From positions 744,001 to 808,000 of the forward strand of contig JYIP02000001.1 in NCBI GenBank assembly GCA_001051155.2: 64,000 bases of DNA. Direction: 5' to 3'. This DNA is from Chrysoporthe austroafricana. Its lineage: Eukaryota; Ascomycota; Sordariomycetes; Diaporthales; Cryphonectriaceae. Of this stretch, positions 34,881 through 47,478 are shown in pieces; positions within the stretch are counted from its first letter, which is position 1, and each line of letters begins with the position of its first letter. The notes beneath the pieces are model-generated. The model was not told where the DNA came from and made no database searches. It saw only the letters and a program-made list of their open reading frames with translations. The translations under genes and the position numbers were made by a program.

Positions 34881-36219
34881 TGGGAGGGAAGGGGGTTTGA
34901 GTAAGTGGGTGAGTAAGTAAGAGCGACATGGCTGACGAGGAACGACAGGGCTGGTGCGCGACGATGGGCCCCGGCACAGGCCTCCGCCAGGTCTCCATCT
35001 CGCGCTACTCCATGGGCTGGTGGCCGTCCAAGGTCATCGCGGCGCTCAACGTGGTCGAGCAGATCGGCTGGTCGTCCGTCGGCTGCATCACGGGCGGCCA
35101 GGCGCTGTCCGCCGTGTCGGACGGCCGGCTGGGCTCCGAGCTCGGCGTCATCATCGCCGCCGTCTGCGGCTTCGTCGTGTCCTTCGTCGGCCTCAAGGCC
35201 GTCTTCACCTATGAGAAGTTCGCCGGCATGGTCATCGCCGTCATCTTCGTTATTATGTATGGCTACGCCGGCCACTTCGCCGACGTCGCCGCGCCCCCGA
35301 CCGTCGCCGGCGCGACCCTCTCGGGCACGGCCCTCACGCTCTTCGCCGCGCTGTACGGTTCGTCTGCGTCCTGGTGCTCCATCGTCAGCGACTACTACGT
35401 CGAGTACCCGGTGGACACGAGCAAGGTGAAGGTATTCATCTACACGACGCTCGGAATCAGTACGCCTCCCCCCCCTTTTTTCCCCCTCTGACCCCCCCCC
35501 GGGGCGAGAGAAGTATGTGAGGTAGACTGACCAACCCGTCGCGTTCAGGCCTCCCCACTAGCCTGGGCATGATCCTCGGCGCCCTGTGCGGCTCCGCGCT
35601 CAACAACAAGCTGGACTGGATGGACGCCTGGGACTCGGGCATCGGCTTCTTCATCCAGACGATGGTGCACCCGGTCGGCTTCGCCAAGTTCCTGCTCGTG
35701 CTGCTCGCCTTCTCCGGCATCGCCATGAACGCCATCGCGCTCTACTCGGCCGGCCTGTCGGTCCAGCAGTTCGCCCGCCCGCTCTCCGTGGTGCCCCGCT
35801 TCTTCTGGACGGCCGTCATGTTCGTCCTCATCACCCTGCTCGCCCTCGTCGGCCGCGACCAGCTCCTGACCTTCCTGCAAAACTTCCTCTCCCTGCTCGG
35901 CTACTGGAACACGAGCTTCTTCGTCATCCTCTTCGTCGAGCACTACCTCTACCGCGGCGGCGCTCACGGCTACCAGGGCTACGACCTCGAGGCTTGGAAC
36001 GACCCCTCGCGGCTGCCCTTCGGCTGGGCCGGCGGCTTCGCCTTCGCCGCCGGCATCGCGGGCTGCGTCGTCGGCATGAGCGAGACCTGGTACGTGGGCA
36101 GCCTGGCGGCCATGATCGGGGACGACGGCGGTGATATCGGGAACCAGCTGGCGCTGGTCTTCACGCTCGTCGTGTATGTGCCGGCGAGGTATCTGGAGAG
36201 GAAGTATACCGGCAAGTAA
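34420..36219 (+). CDS. NCS1-family purine/cytosine permease
   Basis: Proton-coupled nucleobase transporter of the plasma membrane, most like the Fcy2/FcyB purine-cytosine branch. Exons 34420-34815, 34949-35459 and 35549-36219 (introns 133 and 89 bp) give 525 aa. The cytosolic N-terminus is polar and ends in the family segment ETHGIERRRPEDRD. About twelve membrane helices follow, the first with NQAVMFLMWMSATTNLSCFTTG. The conserved MGPGTGLRQVSISRYSMGWWPSK stretch spans the first splice, then WSSVGCITGGQALS and the FVEHYLYR motif near helix 9. The start is the ATG at 34420, since upstream frame codons lack family sequence. Substrate (cytosine, adenine, guanine or other) cannot be fixed from sequence alone. 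Intron 1 carries a GT microsatellite. Confidence 0.93.
34851..34878. repeat. GT microsatellite inside permease intron 1
   Basis: About 14 GT/TG units in the first intron of the permease gene, a likely length-polymorphic site. Confidence 0.85.
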
Positions 36220-36346
36220 GGACCGCGAGAGCTGGATGACGACCGTCTTTCTTCGTTTCTCTTTCTCCTACATATATGTCGAGAGATGGCGGTCGCGCTA
36301 GAGATGCGGGGTATAATACAGGGCCAAGCAAAACGAGACCCAATCA

Positions 36347-36362
36347 TATATATATATATATA
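36347..36362. repeat. AT microsatellite
   Basis: Eight AT steps in the 3' flank of the permease gene. Confidence 0.8.
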
Positions 36363-36546
36363 ATATGAATATCATAAAAGGCAGAGGTGCCTACTCTATG
36401 CCACGCCCATCTCGTGAAACTGAAGCAGATCACATGATGGGATCACTGTCTTCAGGTAAATATGAGCATCTACTGCACAATTCTCGTTCACTATCTTAGG
36501 GCTCGGTATGCAGTGTGCTCAGCGCGGGGTCAGGTCGATCGCAGTC

Positions 36547-36591
36547 TCAACAACACCACAGCCCCGAAATCCCATCCTGTGGTGTTGTTGA
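36547..36591. repeat. perfect 15-bp inverted repeat with 15-nt loop
   Basis: Arms 36547-36561 (TCAACAACACCACAG) and 36577-36591 are exact reverse complements. It could form a stable hairpin if transcribed. It lies 330 bp beyond the permease stop, possibly too far for its terminator. Confidence 0.85.
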
Positions 36592-38291
36592 TGCCTATGA
36601 TAGACCATTTCTAGCATCCGTGGTTTCGAGTCTCGCACATAAGGGGCAGTACCAGCTTAGCGTTGCTCTGCGCTCGCCTACGACTTCAACGAACCGTGAA
36701 GGATACCTCTCCTGCATGAGCCTCCGGAGGACCATTCAAAACTTTCCCAGTAGGCATCGCAATCTATTAGTATCCCAGTATTGCAAGCGTAGGGGGTTGG
36801 GAAAGGCGCAGGCTAGCATATACGCCATAGCCGTTGCAGCTAATGCCGCAGGCACCTATTCTCGTAGTATAGGCGGGAAGGACTGAAAGGGAGATGGAGG
36901 AAAGGGAGCAAGACGCTTCAGCTGCCTCAGACCGTTGTAGTCTATATCATGAACCACGTCATCGTCGCCAATGAAGGTGTATGACTCCAGGTTATGGTAA
37001 GATGGTCTCATCATCGGCAGCACAGTGATATAAAATCATGGGAGAGGAGAGTATGGCGGGGCAACACTCGCCCAAGAGGTATCGATCACCTCGCGGGGTC
37101 CGCTGGCAACAAGATCGTCCGGGCCCGCGCGCGAGGCGGGTCTCTGCCTGAGCTCACTTGAGCTGGTATGATACACACATACCTCGCCGCTAAGGCCATG
37201 CACTCGCAGACGGCCTGTTGATGAAGAAGCCAGGCCAGGCCAGGCCACCACATGGGCGACACAATACAGCACCGCCCGCAGGTTCGTGGAGCTGATAGCT
37301 GGTTCCTGATGTGCTGCACGACGTCAGACACTAGGTCACGACTCCATAGCTCCCCTCGTACCGGGCGCGTGGTCATCGCAAGCCACCAAGACGCCCTCTT
37401 GCGACTTCAGGTGGACGCGTCGCGCTATGGCAAACGGGGTTCATGTCGCCGCGGGGCTGCGAAACGGCCGTTTTGACATATGGCCGCTGAAAAAGTTCGC
37501 TGTCGCAGACGAAGGCCCGTGAGAGACTCACTTCCTCGCTAATAAGTACTGTGTGTCGCGTGGTTGAGCCTTGCCGATGGCATGATTGGGTATAGGGTGA
37601 TAGACGAAATTTTGTAATAGTGCAACGTTGGGAGTGTGGTGGGGAGTGGGGCCGCTGAAGCATCGGGGGTCCGCGCCGGGCCGGGCGGAACAATTGACCG
37701 TCGATGAATGGCTCCTCGTCGCGGCGACGTGCGCTCGGGTGGGCCTCGGCTGACACGACGAACTGAAACCTAAACGCGCATTGAATATTGCCAGAGAACA
37801 CGCAGAGAGACGGACTAGGATCTCTCGCCTTGCGCGATTCCTACGAGCTACTGCGTAGGTGCGCTTCCTCGGCCAACCCCACCAGTAAGCGGCGCGTTGC
37901 CCAGGCCGTGATATCATGCCGAGGCATCTCTGGGGGAGGTGCTATGTCGTCGAAGGCCCCGCGAGGCAAGCTGCCCCCTTTCCAGGTACCGGTTCTGTTA
38001 TAAGGAGGAATTGGGTCGTGGCATCTTCTGAGGCTGTGGGTTATACGAACGGTTCAGCATATTTCGAAGTGATCCTGTTGTCGTGTGCCTTCTAACACCA
38101 AGCCAGGCCCGTGAACTCGTCCGGACCCACGCACACCACGGTAGACCCCGCAGACCTCGGACCGTGTCTGAAAGCAGATATAAGCTGGTGTCCGTCCCGA
38201 AGCACACTGCGGACCGCGTACCCTCTGCCTCAGAGTCAGCTATCGTAGGATAGACTCACTCACTTCACCCTTACTCGTCTGTTGGTTGTTC

Positions 38292-39382
38292 ATGCCGCCC
38301 AAGATGTCGTCAGAGCACCCCATCATCCTGTACCAATACAAGTTCTCCCCCTACGCGAAGAGGGTGGCATGGTACCTGCAACTACGTGGTATCCCATACA
38401 AGCAAACAGTGAGGAGCAGGCACCAGACCGCGCAGCAGCTTAACATGACCTACCTGCTGACAGCCCGAAGGAGCAACCGAACATGATGCCACGGCCGGAC
38501 ATCGCAGCGCTGGGCATCAGGTACCGCCGCATCCCCATCCTGTCCATCGGCCGGGACGTCTACCTCGACACCCGCCTCATCCTCCAGAAGCTCGAGGCCC
38601 TGCCAGCCCCCGGCCCGAGGCTCGGCGCGGCGGCAGGCGAGCACCGCGCCATCGAGCGCCTCCTGGAGGCCCTCGTCGTCGAGACGGGCCCGTTCGCCTG
38701 GGCGGCGACCCTCATCCCGCCGCAGGCGCCTGTGTTCAAGGACAAGGCCTGGCTCAGGGACCGCGCGGACTTCGCCCCGGCGGCGAAGATCGGCCCGGCG
38801 GCGGCGGCGGCAAGGGCCGAGGCCGTCGCCAACATGCGCGGCGTGTTCGAGCTGCTGGAGACGGCCCTGCTCGCGGACGGGCGGGACTGGCTGCTGAAGA
38901 CGGACGGGCCGAGCCTCGCGGACATCGAGGCCGTCTGGCCGCTGCACTGGCTGAGGGGCATGCCGGGCGCGCTGCCGGCGGACCAGCTGTCGGAGAGACA
39001 GTTCCCCAAGGTGTTCGCGTGGATCGAGAGGTTCGACAAGGCGGTCTCTGCAGCTGCGGCGAGGCTGGGGCAGGTCCCTACCATAGGAGGCGCGGAGGCT
39101 ACGCAGACCATCATCGGATCCCCGTTCTTCGAGAAGGACGGACAGGTTCAAGAGGGCGATCCCATCGTGCAGGCGTTGGGGTTGAAGCAGGGTGACAGAG
39201 TCGTCGTCTGGCCGACAGACACCGGGACGTCGCACAAGGACTCTGGGGTGCTGGTGGGCCTAGACGAGATCGAGGTTGTGTTTGAGACCAGGGCTGAGGC
39301 ACAGGGTTCGCCCGCGGTCAGGGTTCATGCGCCCAGGCACGGCTTCAGGATTGCGAGAGGGGACCAGACCTCTCACTTGTAA
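38292..39382 (+). CDS. glutathione S-transferase-like protein (DUF7962 type)
   Basis: Exons 38292-38408 and 38471-39382, with a 62-bp intron, give 342 aa. The N-terminal thioredoxin-fold domain starts IILYQYKFSPYAKRVAWYL, followed by the fungal subgroup's PRPDIAALGIRYRRIP segment and the DTRLILQKLE helix. The middle and C-terminal part (from about 110) is helical with Ala/Arg-rich GST_C-like sequence (DGPSLADIEAVWPLHWL). It then adds a roughly 90-residue beta-rich extension (GDRVVVWPTDTG to PRHGFRIARG) found in this fungal subgroup. The typical GST Ser/Tyr is not evident apart from Ser23/Tyr25. Acceptor choice: GAAG then GAGCAACC keeps the frame and matches the family spacing between IPYKQ and PRPD; an upstream CAG would break the frame. 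Detoxification or secondary metabolism is inference. Confidence 0.88.
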
Positions 39383-42300
39383 GGCCCACGGCCGATTTCG
39401 TTGGTTCAGGGGCTACAGCGTCAGCAATCGCCTCACCGCTGCACGGCTGGCGGTCTGGCCGACCCGCGGACTCCTGACGAGAAATGTTCCACGTTTTGTT
39501 GTCGACTCGCAGGGTGAGGCCGGACCCCAGCGGCAGGGCCAATCCGATTCTCGAGAGCTCGTCTCCGGGCGCATCTGTACCGATGACGTTGGCTGTACTA
39601 CGTGGGCATGCTAAGCTATCGCCAGGAATGTTCCCCATCCCAGGGCTTATCGCCATCCAATACCTTAGATCCCAGCTCGAGGCGCCTCGATAGATAATAA
39701 CGTCGCGGCGTATCGCCCGCTGGTGCTGGAAGTCTGCAGCTGCTTTAGTGCGTGATCTCGAGGATCCGAGGCGATCTCAGGAGCTGTTGTAGAAGGCGAC
39801 GTGACGGGGAGCCAGCCCACAATTTGCGCTCGGTTCTGACATGTCAGGAACGGGATCTAAATTTCGCTGCATGCAACTTAGAAACAGAGCCGCAATGTGG
39901 CTCTGGCGATGACGTCGTGAACTCAAATCCATTCCCACGTGCCCTGCCCCGACCCTCGAGGGCGCCACAGGCGCGTCTTCCGCGCCCAGCTTTTCAACGT
40001 GTCCGGTCGAGTGTGACCTGCCAGCCCTGCGATCTGCCATAGTACGGCCAGCTGAGCGCTATACGGGCTACACCTTGAGGACGGGCTCTCCGAGCTGGAA
40101 AGTCGGTCTGTGACCAGATGTCGAGCGCGTCGGGATCTGCGTCTAGATAACAGGCAGACCCCAAGCTGCACGCTTTCGAGAAGTCCCGTACACGTACAGT
40201 CCAGGCTGGGGGCTGATTCGCCTGGCTGGGTCCATGATAAGACAAGGCCGTTCTGGGAGACTGTGCCGCTGCAGTGAGGGTCCCACGTTGCTTTTGCGAG
40301 ACCCAGCCGTGCCAGCCCCCAGGTGCTCACCGGTGTGAATAGCCTCATTCCAGCCCGGGAGCTGAAACCAGCGTGGCCGCAGAGGAGATTCATGTGCTGC
40401 CCGCTAACCTGCAGATCTCTGGTGCTGGTATAGCCTCGAGCTGTCAACAGAGTCCGGCCGTTAGTGTGTGATTGTCCATCTCGCCCTCATCTGTGCATCG
40501 CTGGCATCGCCGGCTTGTTCCCTTAGGCTGTCCCCCTAACCTGAAAAGGAATTCCAGAAGCGGCCAGCGTGCAAGGTGCGAGATGCTTGCGTCATAGGCC
40601 AGGGATGTGTCGTGTGTGGCTTCGGGAAGTTCCCATACAGTGCGAAGAGCAGGGTTGGCCCCTACATTCCTCCTTCTGCGGTGCACCGCTCGCGACCATC
40701 CCTAACATGTGCCCTCGAATCAAGAGCGTGCAGACCGTCCCGTGCGTGGAGGCTACTGCGCGACCAGCCACCGAGGACGGAGTCGCGGCCAGGGAGAGCG
40801 GGAGCATGGACTGCAGGTCACTGGGGAGAAAAACCAACTGCACGAGAGGACCGGTGAGCGGGCGAGGGCCTCGAAGAGGAGGAGGTTTCATCGGATGGAG
40901 AGATCAGTCATCTCGATCCCTGCCCGGGTGGTGGTAGGCCTGCTACCTTGCTGGTCCTAGCGCCTAGCGCAATTTACCTTCGCGAGGGGACTAAGGCCGT
41001 GGGCTGGTAGTGGTTGGCTGGCTCGAGGTGCAGAAGCGGGGTTGGCCTGTCGAATCAGTCGATGAGGAAAAGCACTCTGCGTACCCAGGCCGGCCCAAGC
41101 GTTCCGGGGAGGGGGGCGGGCCACCGGTCCTCGAGCCTGGCATCGCTATTGTTGGTGTCGAGCCGTTCGTGTCCGTCTCCTCCAAAACCTGCCGGCAGAC
41201 GGCACGATGAGCGCGGAGGCGGAGATCTTCTACTGCGTACGGCCGAGGGGCGATGCGGCTTGCAGCGCGGGTTCTGGCCATCGACGATCGGCCTGCTGCG
41301 CGAGATCCATCCGCGGACGGTGTGCCTACCGCTGATTGATGGACGCGCCTGCGCGACTTGGCCATGATCACGGTCTCGAACGGTCTCGCGCAGCTGTCAT
41401 GCGACCGGCCAAAACAAGGCGACGGACAACTCACTCGAGGTATGGGAGGATATCCGTGTCTGGCGGCGGGTGGAATTCAGTAAGTAGGGATCTGGATCTG
41501 TCTGGCGAGGACATCAAGACGCATGGGGTATGGATGCGGTGTGATTCGTACTGTCTGGATACTTGGCCGTGTATCGCTACCTGGGGCCAGGGAAAAAGGA
41601 GTGTCCAGAGGGGCCCTGCGCAGCCTCCGCCTGCAGAGGCTCTGCTGCAGTCGCCATCTCTCGGGACGGAGGAGCTGGCCCCCAGCGCAGCCAGACTTCC
41701 AGAAGACTGAAAGAAATACGAAACCCCCAGACGAGAGAGGTGGGACTGGTCGAAATCTCGGTTCGATCTCGGAGTAAACCCTCCACAGACGGGCTGCGGC
41801 TGCTTGCCCTGTCGGAGGGGGTGATAATATGCCACAGGCAGTCACGGTCGGGGACGGGCCTCATCACGCGCTGCTCGCTCACCCTCGACTGCTCTTCCCT
41901 CCGCACGGGGCGGCAGCCATGGCACAGGGACACAGACACAAATCTCGATCGCATTAGCATTAGCCTTCGCGTTCATCCCATTGCGGATGAGGAATTCCTC
42001 GACAGGCCCCCGCGAATTGCGCACCTCTCTATTGTGCTTTGTAATGAGGAGAAACAATTTTTGCCTCCCCGTTCCGTCGCGGGCAGGGGTACCTGCCTTG
42101 TCACTCTACTTTTGCCTGGCTTGTCAAGGGGTAAAACGCTAGAGGCTGTCTCCTCAACCGAGCTGCTAGCGTGGCTCCGTCTGGCTCTTGCCCGGCAGCT
42201 GTTAGTGGCTGCCCTCTAGGATGCTGCAGGCGCGGGCTTGTTCCATTTATTCAACCCACTGCCCACACCACGTCATCGCCCCAAAATCCGTGACGTCTTG

Positions 42301-42673
42301 TTTTTTTCCTTCTTCCTCTCAACTCTGTCCATCGAGGCGAGGCTCACAGCACCACTGCAACTGCACATCGCATCCCCCGTACCGCGACTTTTGTCGTCAC
42401 CCTCCTGCCAGACCTCGCTCAAGCCAGTCGGACGGACGCTGACACGACCGCTGCCTCGGTTTTCGACCGACATTGTTGCCAATCGCCCTCGTGTCGTGCT
42501 TTTTTGGTTCTCGCATGGGGAGACTGAGCGTTGACCTAACGATAACGAGGCCGTCTTAAGCCTTTGCTCCCCCCCGCGTGCCAACCTAACCCGTTTCCTA
42601 CGTCAACGCCAAACCCGCCCTATTTCGTCATCGTCTTCGATCTTCGGATCGCCTACCCCAACCAAGTACCACA
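39383..42673. other. 3.3-kb intergenic region upstream of the bZIP gene
   Basis: No gene seen; frames are short and unlike proteins. Pyrimidine-rich DNA at 42240-42660 precedes the bZIP start and looks like a long 5' leader, common for stress bZIP genes. Confidence 0.5.
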
Positions 42674-44380
42674 ATGGCTCGTGAGAGCGACTCCAAGTCG
42701 CCCAAAAATATCAACGCTGCGGCACCTCGACCAGGTTAGTAATACAATCCCACCTTGTCGCGTTCCCCGCCGCCACCACCAAAGTCATCCACACAAGCAT
42801 CATCGCCAACACTCAACCACCTATCGTGCAGACGCCGGATCCGACACCAAGGACGCATCAGAGACCATTGCCAAGACAGAGCCTGCCACCGACGCCACCA
42901 AACCCCTCGCGCCTCCCCCTCGACCCGGCCAGTCAAAGGACACACCGTCCGACTATTTCACCCTGCCGAATGCTGCGTCGCTGAACCAAGAGCCGAATCC
43001 CTTTGAGAGGTCTTTCGGCGGTAGCGGTGACCCGACCCTGGGTGCCAACCCTGCTCCAGAGACACCCGGTGGTACCAAGCTGCCGCCTGTTGCTTCCATC
43101 ACATCGCCCTCGTCGCTGCTACCCGGTACCGGCACTACGCCTTTTAATTGGGGTGGTGGGTCTCTGAGGACCGGCCCTCTCAGCCCAGCCATGCTCTCCG
43201 CACCACAGGCCGACTACTTCAGCGACCAGTTCGCCCGCGGCGGCTTTCCAACGCCTAATGAGTCGTCGCTTAGGACCGGCCTGACACCTGGCGGTAGTGG
43301 TTCCATGTTCCCCACTGGCGTTCCTAGTCCGAACACAGCAGCACTTTTCAATCTCGGAGGTGGTGGGGTGACACCCGGCACGGTCGACTTTCATCGAACC
43401 GCGATGAGAGCTGCCGCCGAGCAGCGGGAACAACAGGCCCAACAACTTCCTGCCACCTCGCAGCCCCAAGAGATGAACGGCGCTCCTGTGGGGGTCAAGA
43501 CCGAGATGAAGTCCGCGCCATTTGACAACCATGACAGCGATGCCGCCAACGGCTTGTTCATGCTGGCGCAGGGTCGCAATGGTGTCCAGCAGCAGAGCCA
43601 ATATCCCTTGCCGCCGCAGCCAGCCAGCCACGGCCATCCCGCTCCGGCTGTGCAGCATCCCGATACCCATGTTAACGGCAATGCGCCACGTGGCGCTGCG
43701 AACATGCGTGGCACTAGTGAAGCCGCAAGTGAGCAGTCAGAGGGCAGCGAGCATGCACGACCAAACACACGGGGTAAAGCTAAACGCGGCTCGGGTCCTG
43801 GAGCGGCGTCGACCAACGGTAGACGGAAGGCTGAAGAACCCCCGGCCAAGGCCCCTACGAGTAAGAAGGCAAAGACCGCTGGCAGCGTCGCCTCATCAAA
43901 CGGATCAGAGGATCCTGGCGACGAGGACGGCCATGACGAAAATGGTACAGACAAGCCGAAACATAAGATGACCGAGGAAGAGAAGCGCAAGAACTTCTTG
44001 GAGCGTAACCGGTAAGTATCATACCTGCGTGCCGCCCTGGCACAAAGTGCTAATCATTCTACAGGGTTGCCGCGCTCAAGTGTCGCCAGAGAAAGAAGCA
44101 GTGGCTGGCTAATCTCCAGAACAAGGTTGATGTCTACCAACAGGAGAATGACCAGCTTTCACAGCAGATTGCTTCGCTTCGTGAGGAGGTTGTCAATCTG
44201 AAGACGTTGCTCCTGGCGCATAAGGATTGCCCGGTGACGCAATCACAAGGAGGCATCCAGCCGCCTTATATGGGAGCTATGGACGCGTACAACCCCCAAC
44301 TCAACCCTTATGGGATGGGTGCGCCCATGGCCGGCCACCAGATGATTCCCGCTCAGGGAGGCGATCGGCGTTATTCTTAG
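42674..44380 (+). CDS. ATF1: Atf1/AtfA-type bZIP transcription factor
   Basis: Stress-responsive nuclear activator downstream of the Hog1/Sty1 MAP kinase in fungi; binds CRE-like sites. Exons 42674-42734, 42832-44011 and 44065-44380 (introns 97 and 53 bp) give 518 aa. The short first exon encodes MARESDSKSPKN. The N-terminal half carries the Aft1 regulatory segments (TPSDYFTLPNAASLNQEPNPFERSF cut by the family's S/T-P sites, GTTPFNWGGGSLRTGPLSPAM, GGFPTPNESSLRTGLTPG), which include MAPK-type Ser/Thr-Pro motifs. The bZIP is about 405-465: ERNRVAALKCRQRKKQWL, with the NxxAAxxCR signature, then a leucine zipper (LQNKVDVYQQENDQLSQQI). The last intron splits the basic region at Arg414. This layout is that of Atf1/AtfA rather than Pap1 or CpcA. 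Confidence 0.94.
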
Positions 44381-45703
44381 GCAGGCGAACCCGGCGCTTT
44401 TCCAGATCAAGGCGATACTGTTGACCCAGCAAGCCTCATGCCGCGACATTGGGAGCAGCCCAGCCACCGCCACGGGAGCTCTTGACTTATAGCTGTATAA
44501 TATTCGTCCCGTGGCATAGCTTGTCTCGGCATTTTCAAATTTTGGCTGTACACATATGGAGTGGTCATCAATAGGGGGGTGGGGAAAATACGGAGTCCTT
44601 TTTTTTACGGTTCAAGAGCATATACACGGCAAAACCTGCGGCGTTTTGGAATGGCTTCTGTGGGATTTCAGGGAGGCGTCGTGTCGAGGAGTCATGGGGA
44701 AACTCTGGCTGGGTTTCCATTACTGGTCACGACGGACGGCACAGGTTACGATCTCGTTCAGATGACACGGCTTGGTGTCACTCTTTCTGCTTCGTTGCCA
44801 TCGATATGCATCAAAGGTGGATGGCAAGGCAGGAATCCGCCCGAACTCCCTAGGAGGCATCAGCGCGAGCGGGAATGAATGCTTGTCTTGGGGGTTCCTC
44901 TGTTCGTAGCACCATATAATTTAGTATTTGCCTCCGACTGTGATCGTCTGTCTGCTCCGTGAGCCCTGATTATCTGTGATGGGCCGCTACTAGCGGTGTG
45001 ACTGAAGACCTTGTTGTAAATAGAATTATATTTCGCTCCCGTTGATCAAGATGACGGCTTTTCACACTAAACCCCAAAATTCTACAGGAGTATCTCGGCG
45101 TATGAAGAAATGTTTGGTCTGAACAGTGCTTTTCCAAATCAGTTCTTTAGCAACAGAGAGCGACCAAGGAGAGGGCGAGCAAGTGAAGTAGCAGATCTGG
45201 GCCACTGGCATAAGCCATACCTGTGCAGTGCTGCCCAGTTAGGACTAGCGCGGGTTGTCGCGGTAAACAAATTGGGCGGGAGACAAGGCCTCATCCCATT
45301 CTCGCGGCAAGCAAGCCAAGCAAGCATCTGCTTCGCCAGCAGTGACGGCTCCGCCTTTCTTCCACACCCAACCACAACAACGCTAACTCTTGCGCCCGAA
45401 CGTCGCGAGCGGACTCAGCATCAATTAGCAAACGCGCAGAATCACCGGCTCTGCATGCTGCAGGTTCACTGGACGAGCTGCCGAGGGCCAATTCGCCAAA
45501 TCCGACGCGTCGCGGGTTGCTAGGGTGCAGCAGGCGCGAGGGGCAGCTTGCCGTCGTTGTCTTCCCTCCGTCCAGCAGCCGACTGACCGACAACGAGAAC
45601 GGTACGCGACTCCTGCCGCCCATCGTTCTTGTCGCCGGGGGTAGTAGTTGTTGGATCTGACTCGGCCCAACTCGAATGCGCGCGCGCCCCCGCGAGACCA
45701 TCA
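44381..45703. other. intergenic between ATF1 and DSN1
   Basis: 3' flank of the bZIP gene and promoter of DSN1. No gene supported. Confidence 0.5.
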
Positions 45704-47478
45704 ATGACGACCGTCGTACAGGTCCGCCAGCCCCTACAAGCATTGAGCATGAGCAGCCAGTCGAAGTCGCGCCGGACGAGCAAACGCCTCGCAGGTATGT
45801 ACAGGACCACCCGCCGAACATCTGACCCAGGTGAGGACGAGACTAACACCGGCTTGCGAGCTGCAGCGGCGGCGACATACGACGAGCAAGATGGCGACTT
45901 CCTGTTCACGCGCGGTTCGAAGAGGCAAAAGACGGGGAAGGAAAAGGCAGCATCCTCGAAAGACCCACCTCCGCCTGCGCCAGAATCTGAACCCGCGCCG
46001 GCGCCTCCGGTGAAGAGGCCGAGGGGACGGCCGAGCACGGGGAAGAAACGTGCCGCGTCGCCGCCGCCACTGCAGGACGAGGAGGCTCCGGCGACCGCGT
46101 CGAGACGGCCCCAGCGCAGGAAACTTGACTCATCACCGCCTGCGCAGGAAAAAACACTAGATGTGTCTAAGAAGCGGCCTGCGCGGAGGACGAGGAGTTC
46201 AACGGACAATGCCGCGGAGGAAGAGCAGGATGAGGAACCGCCAGCTGACAGCCGGACGAACGGGACCAGGTCGGCCAAAGACGGAGGTGCTAAGAAGACC
46301 AGCCGCAGGACCTCGCGCAAGAAGCAGCCAGCACAGGTCGAGGACGACGAGCATAGCGTGCAAGCAACCCCCGAGAATGTCGAAAAGTCCCTCGAAAAGG
46401 ACCCAAACGTGACCAAGATAGCGCTCCCGTTCTCCGACACGCCAATCAACAACCGCAACAAAGAGTTCCGTAAGAAAGGAGGCGCGGGGGCCGGCGGCGG
46501 CCGGAGGAGCAGCATGAGCATGCGCGGGCGGCGGGCGAGCTCGCTGATTGAGAACGGACATAGCGCCATCCCGCATCGAGAGGTCGACCCTTCCGAGTTT
46601 TTCAAGCATATCGAGGCGGAGGGTCTTAGTGAGCCGCGGCGGATGAAGCAACTGCTCACGTGGTGTGGTGAAAGGACTCTTAGTGAGAAGCCCAAGCACG
46701 GAACCGCGGGGGCAAATGCTGTTCTGGGAGGTACGTATTATTCTAGGGCGGAACTGTTATGTTGCGGGTAGATGAGCTGAGACGTGGTGATATAGCTCGT
46801 GCGATCCAAGACCAGCTGCTCAAGGACTTTGGGTCGAAGTCAGAGTTCTCGGACTGGTTCAGCCGAGAAGACGAGCCCTCTTCTACTGCCAAGGCGAAGA
46901 GGCCCGTGGTCATCAGGCCCAACCCCATCAACGTAGACCACGAACAGAGGATTGCTACGCTGGAAGCGCGCATAGAATGGTTGGTCCCAATTGCGCTGTG
47001 CTGACCCATGCGATGGAGATGCTTACAACTCGGCAGGTTAAAAGAAACGCGCAAATCGTGGCGAGCCCTTCAGACACCCTTACCCCAGGTACCGCCACTA
47101 TACCCACCAGACGCCGATCCGAAGAAGGCGCCTCCATTACCCGAGTCCTCGCTTCTCGACGCCGAGGAGGCCAAAATACTCGAGTCCCTGACCGACGCGT
47201 CCTCATCTTTCGCACATCTCAAGTCTACCACAAGATCACGTCTTCAGTCGATCCAGTCTATCGTCGAGTTTAAGGTCGATAACCTCGCGGACAGCATCCA
47301 CAAGATGGACTTAAGGGTGGTAACGGCAGGGAAGCAGGCGGATAAGATCCTGGCTCTCGGCTCGCAGAGGCTGAAGGAGCGGGAAGAGAAAGAGCGGGAG
47401 GCTGCAGGGACGAAGGAGATGCCCGTGATGGAGGTGCTGAGGAGTCTGGGGAGGATACTGCCCGAGAACGGAGGGTGA
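45704..47478 (+). CDS. DSN1: kinetochore MIS12-complex subunit Dsn1/Mis13
   Basis: Links the Ndc80 complex to the inner kinetochore as part of Mtw1/Mis12-Nnf1-Nsl1-Dsn1. Exons 45704-46730, 46796-46979 and 47037-47478 (introns 65 and 57 bp) give 550 aa. A disordered basic N-terminus with an AT-hook-like KRPRGRPSTGKK leads to the MIS13 domain. That starts with the family hallmark RRSSMSMRGRRASSLIENG, whose serines are targets of Aurora B in yeast, followed by HREVDPSEFFKHI and MKQLLTWCGERTL. The second exon has ARAIQDQLLKDF. The third has a coiled coil (IEWLKETRKSW) and SIVEFKVDNLADSIHKMD. At 45798-45833 a 36-nt stretch has intron-like ends (GTATGT to CCCAG) and is in frame, but is shorter than usual fungal introns; I keep it as coding. 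Confidence 0.9.

Larger units (their letters stand above)
36220..38291. other. intergenic, 2.1 kb
   Basis: No gene seen. Contains an (AT)n tract at 36347-36362, a perfect 15-bp inverted repeat at 36547-36591, and, just before the GST-like gene, a TATAAG element near 38170. Confidence 0.5.

Noticed and set aside
34255..34998. 247-codon minus-strand frame over permease exon 1
   Set aside because: Antisense shadow of the permease gene with His/Thr repeats from the GT microsatellite.
42564..42733. upstream in-frame extension of the bZIP gene
   Set aside because: The unspliced long frame includes leader and intron 1. The ATG at 42674 with a 97-bp intron gives the family N-terminus and correct phase.
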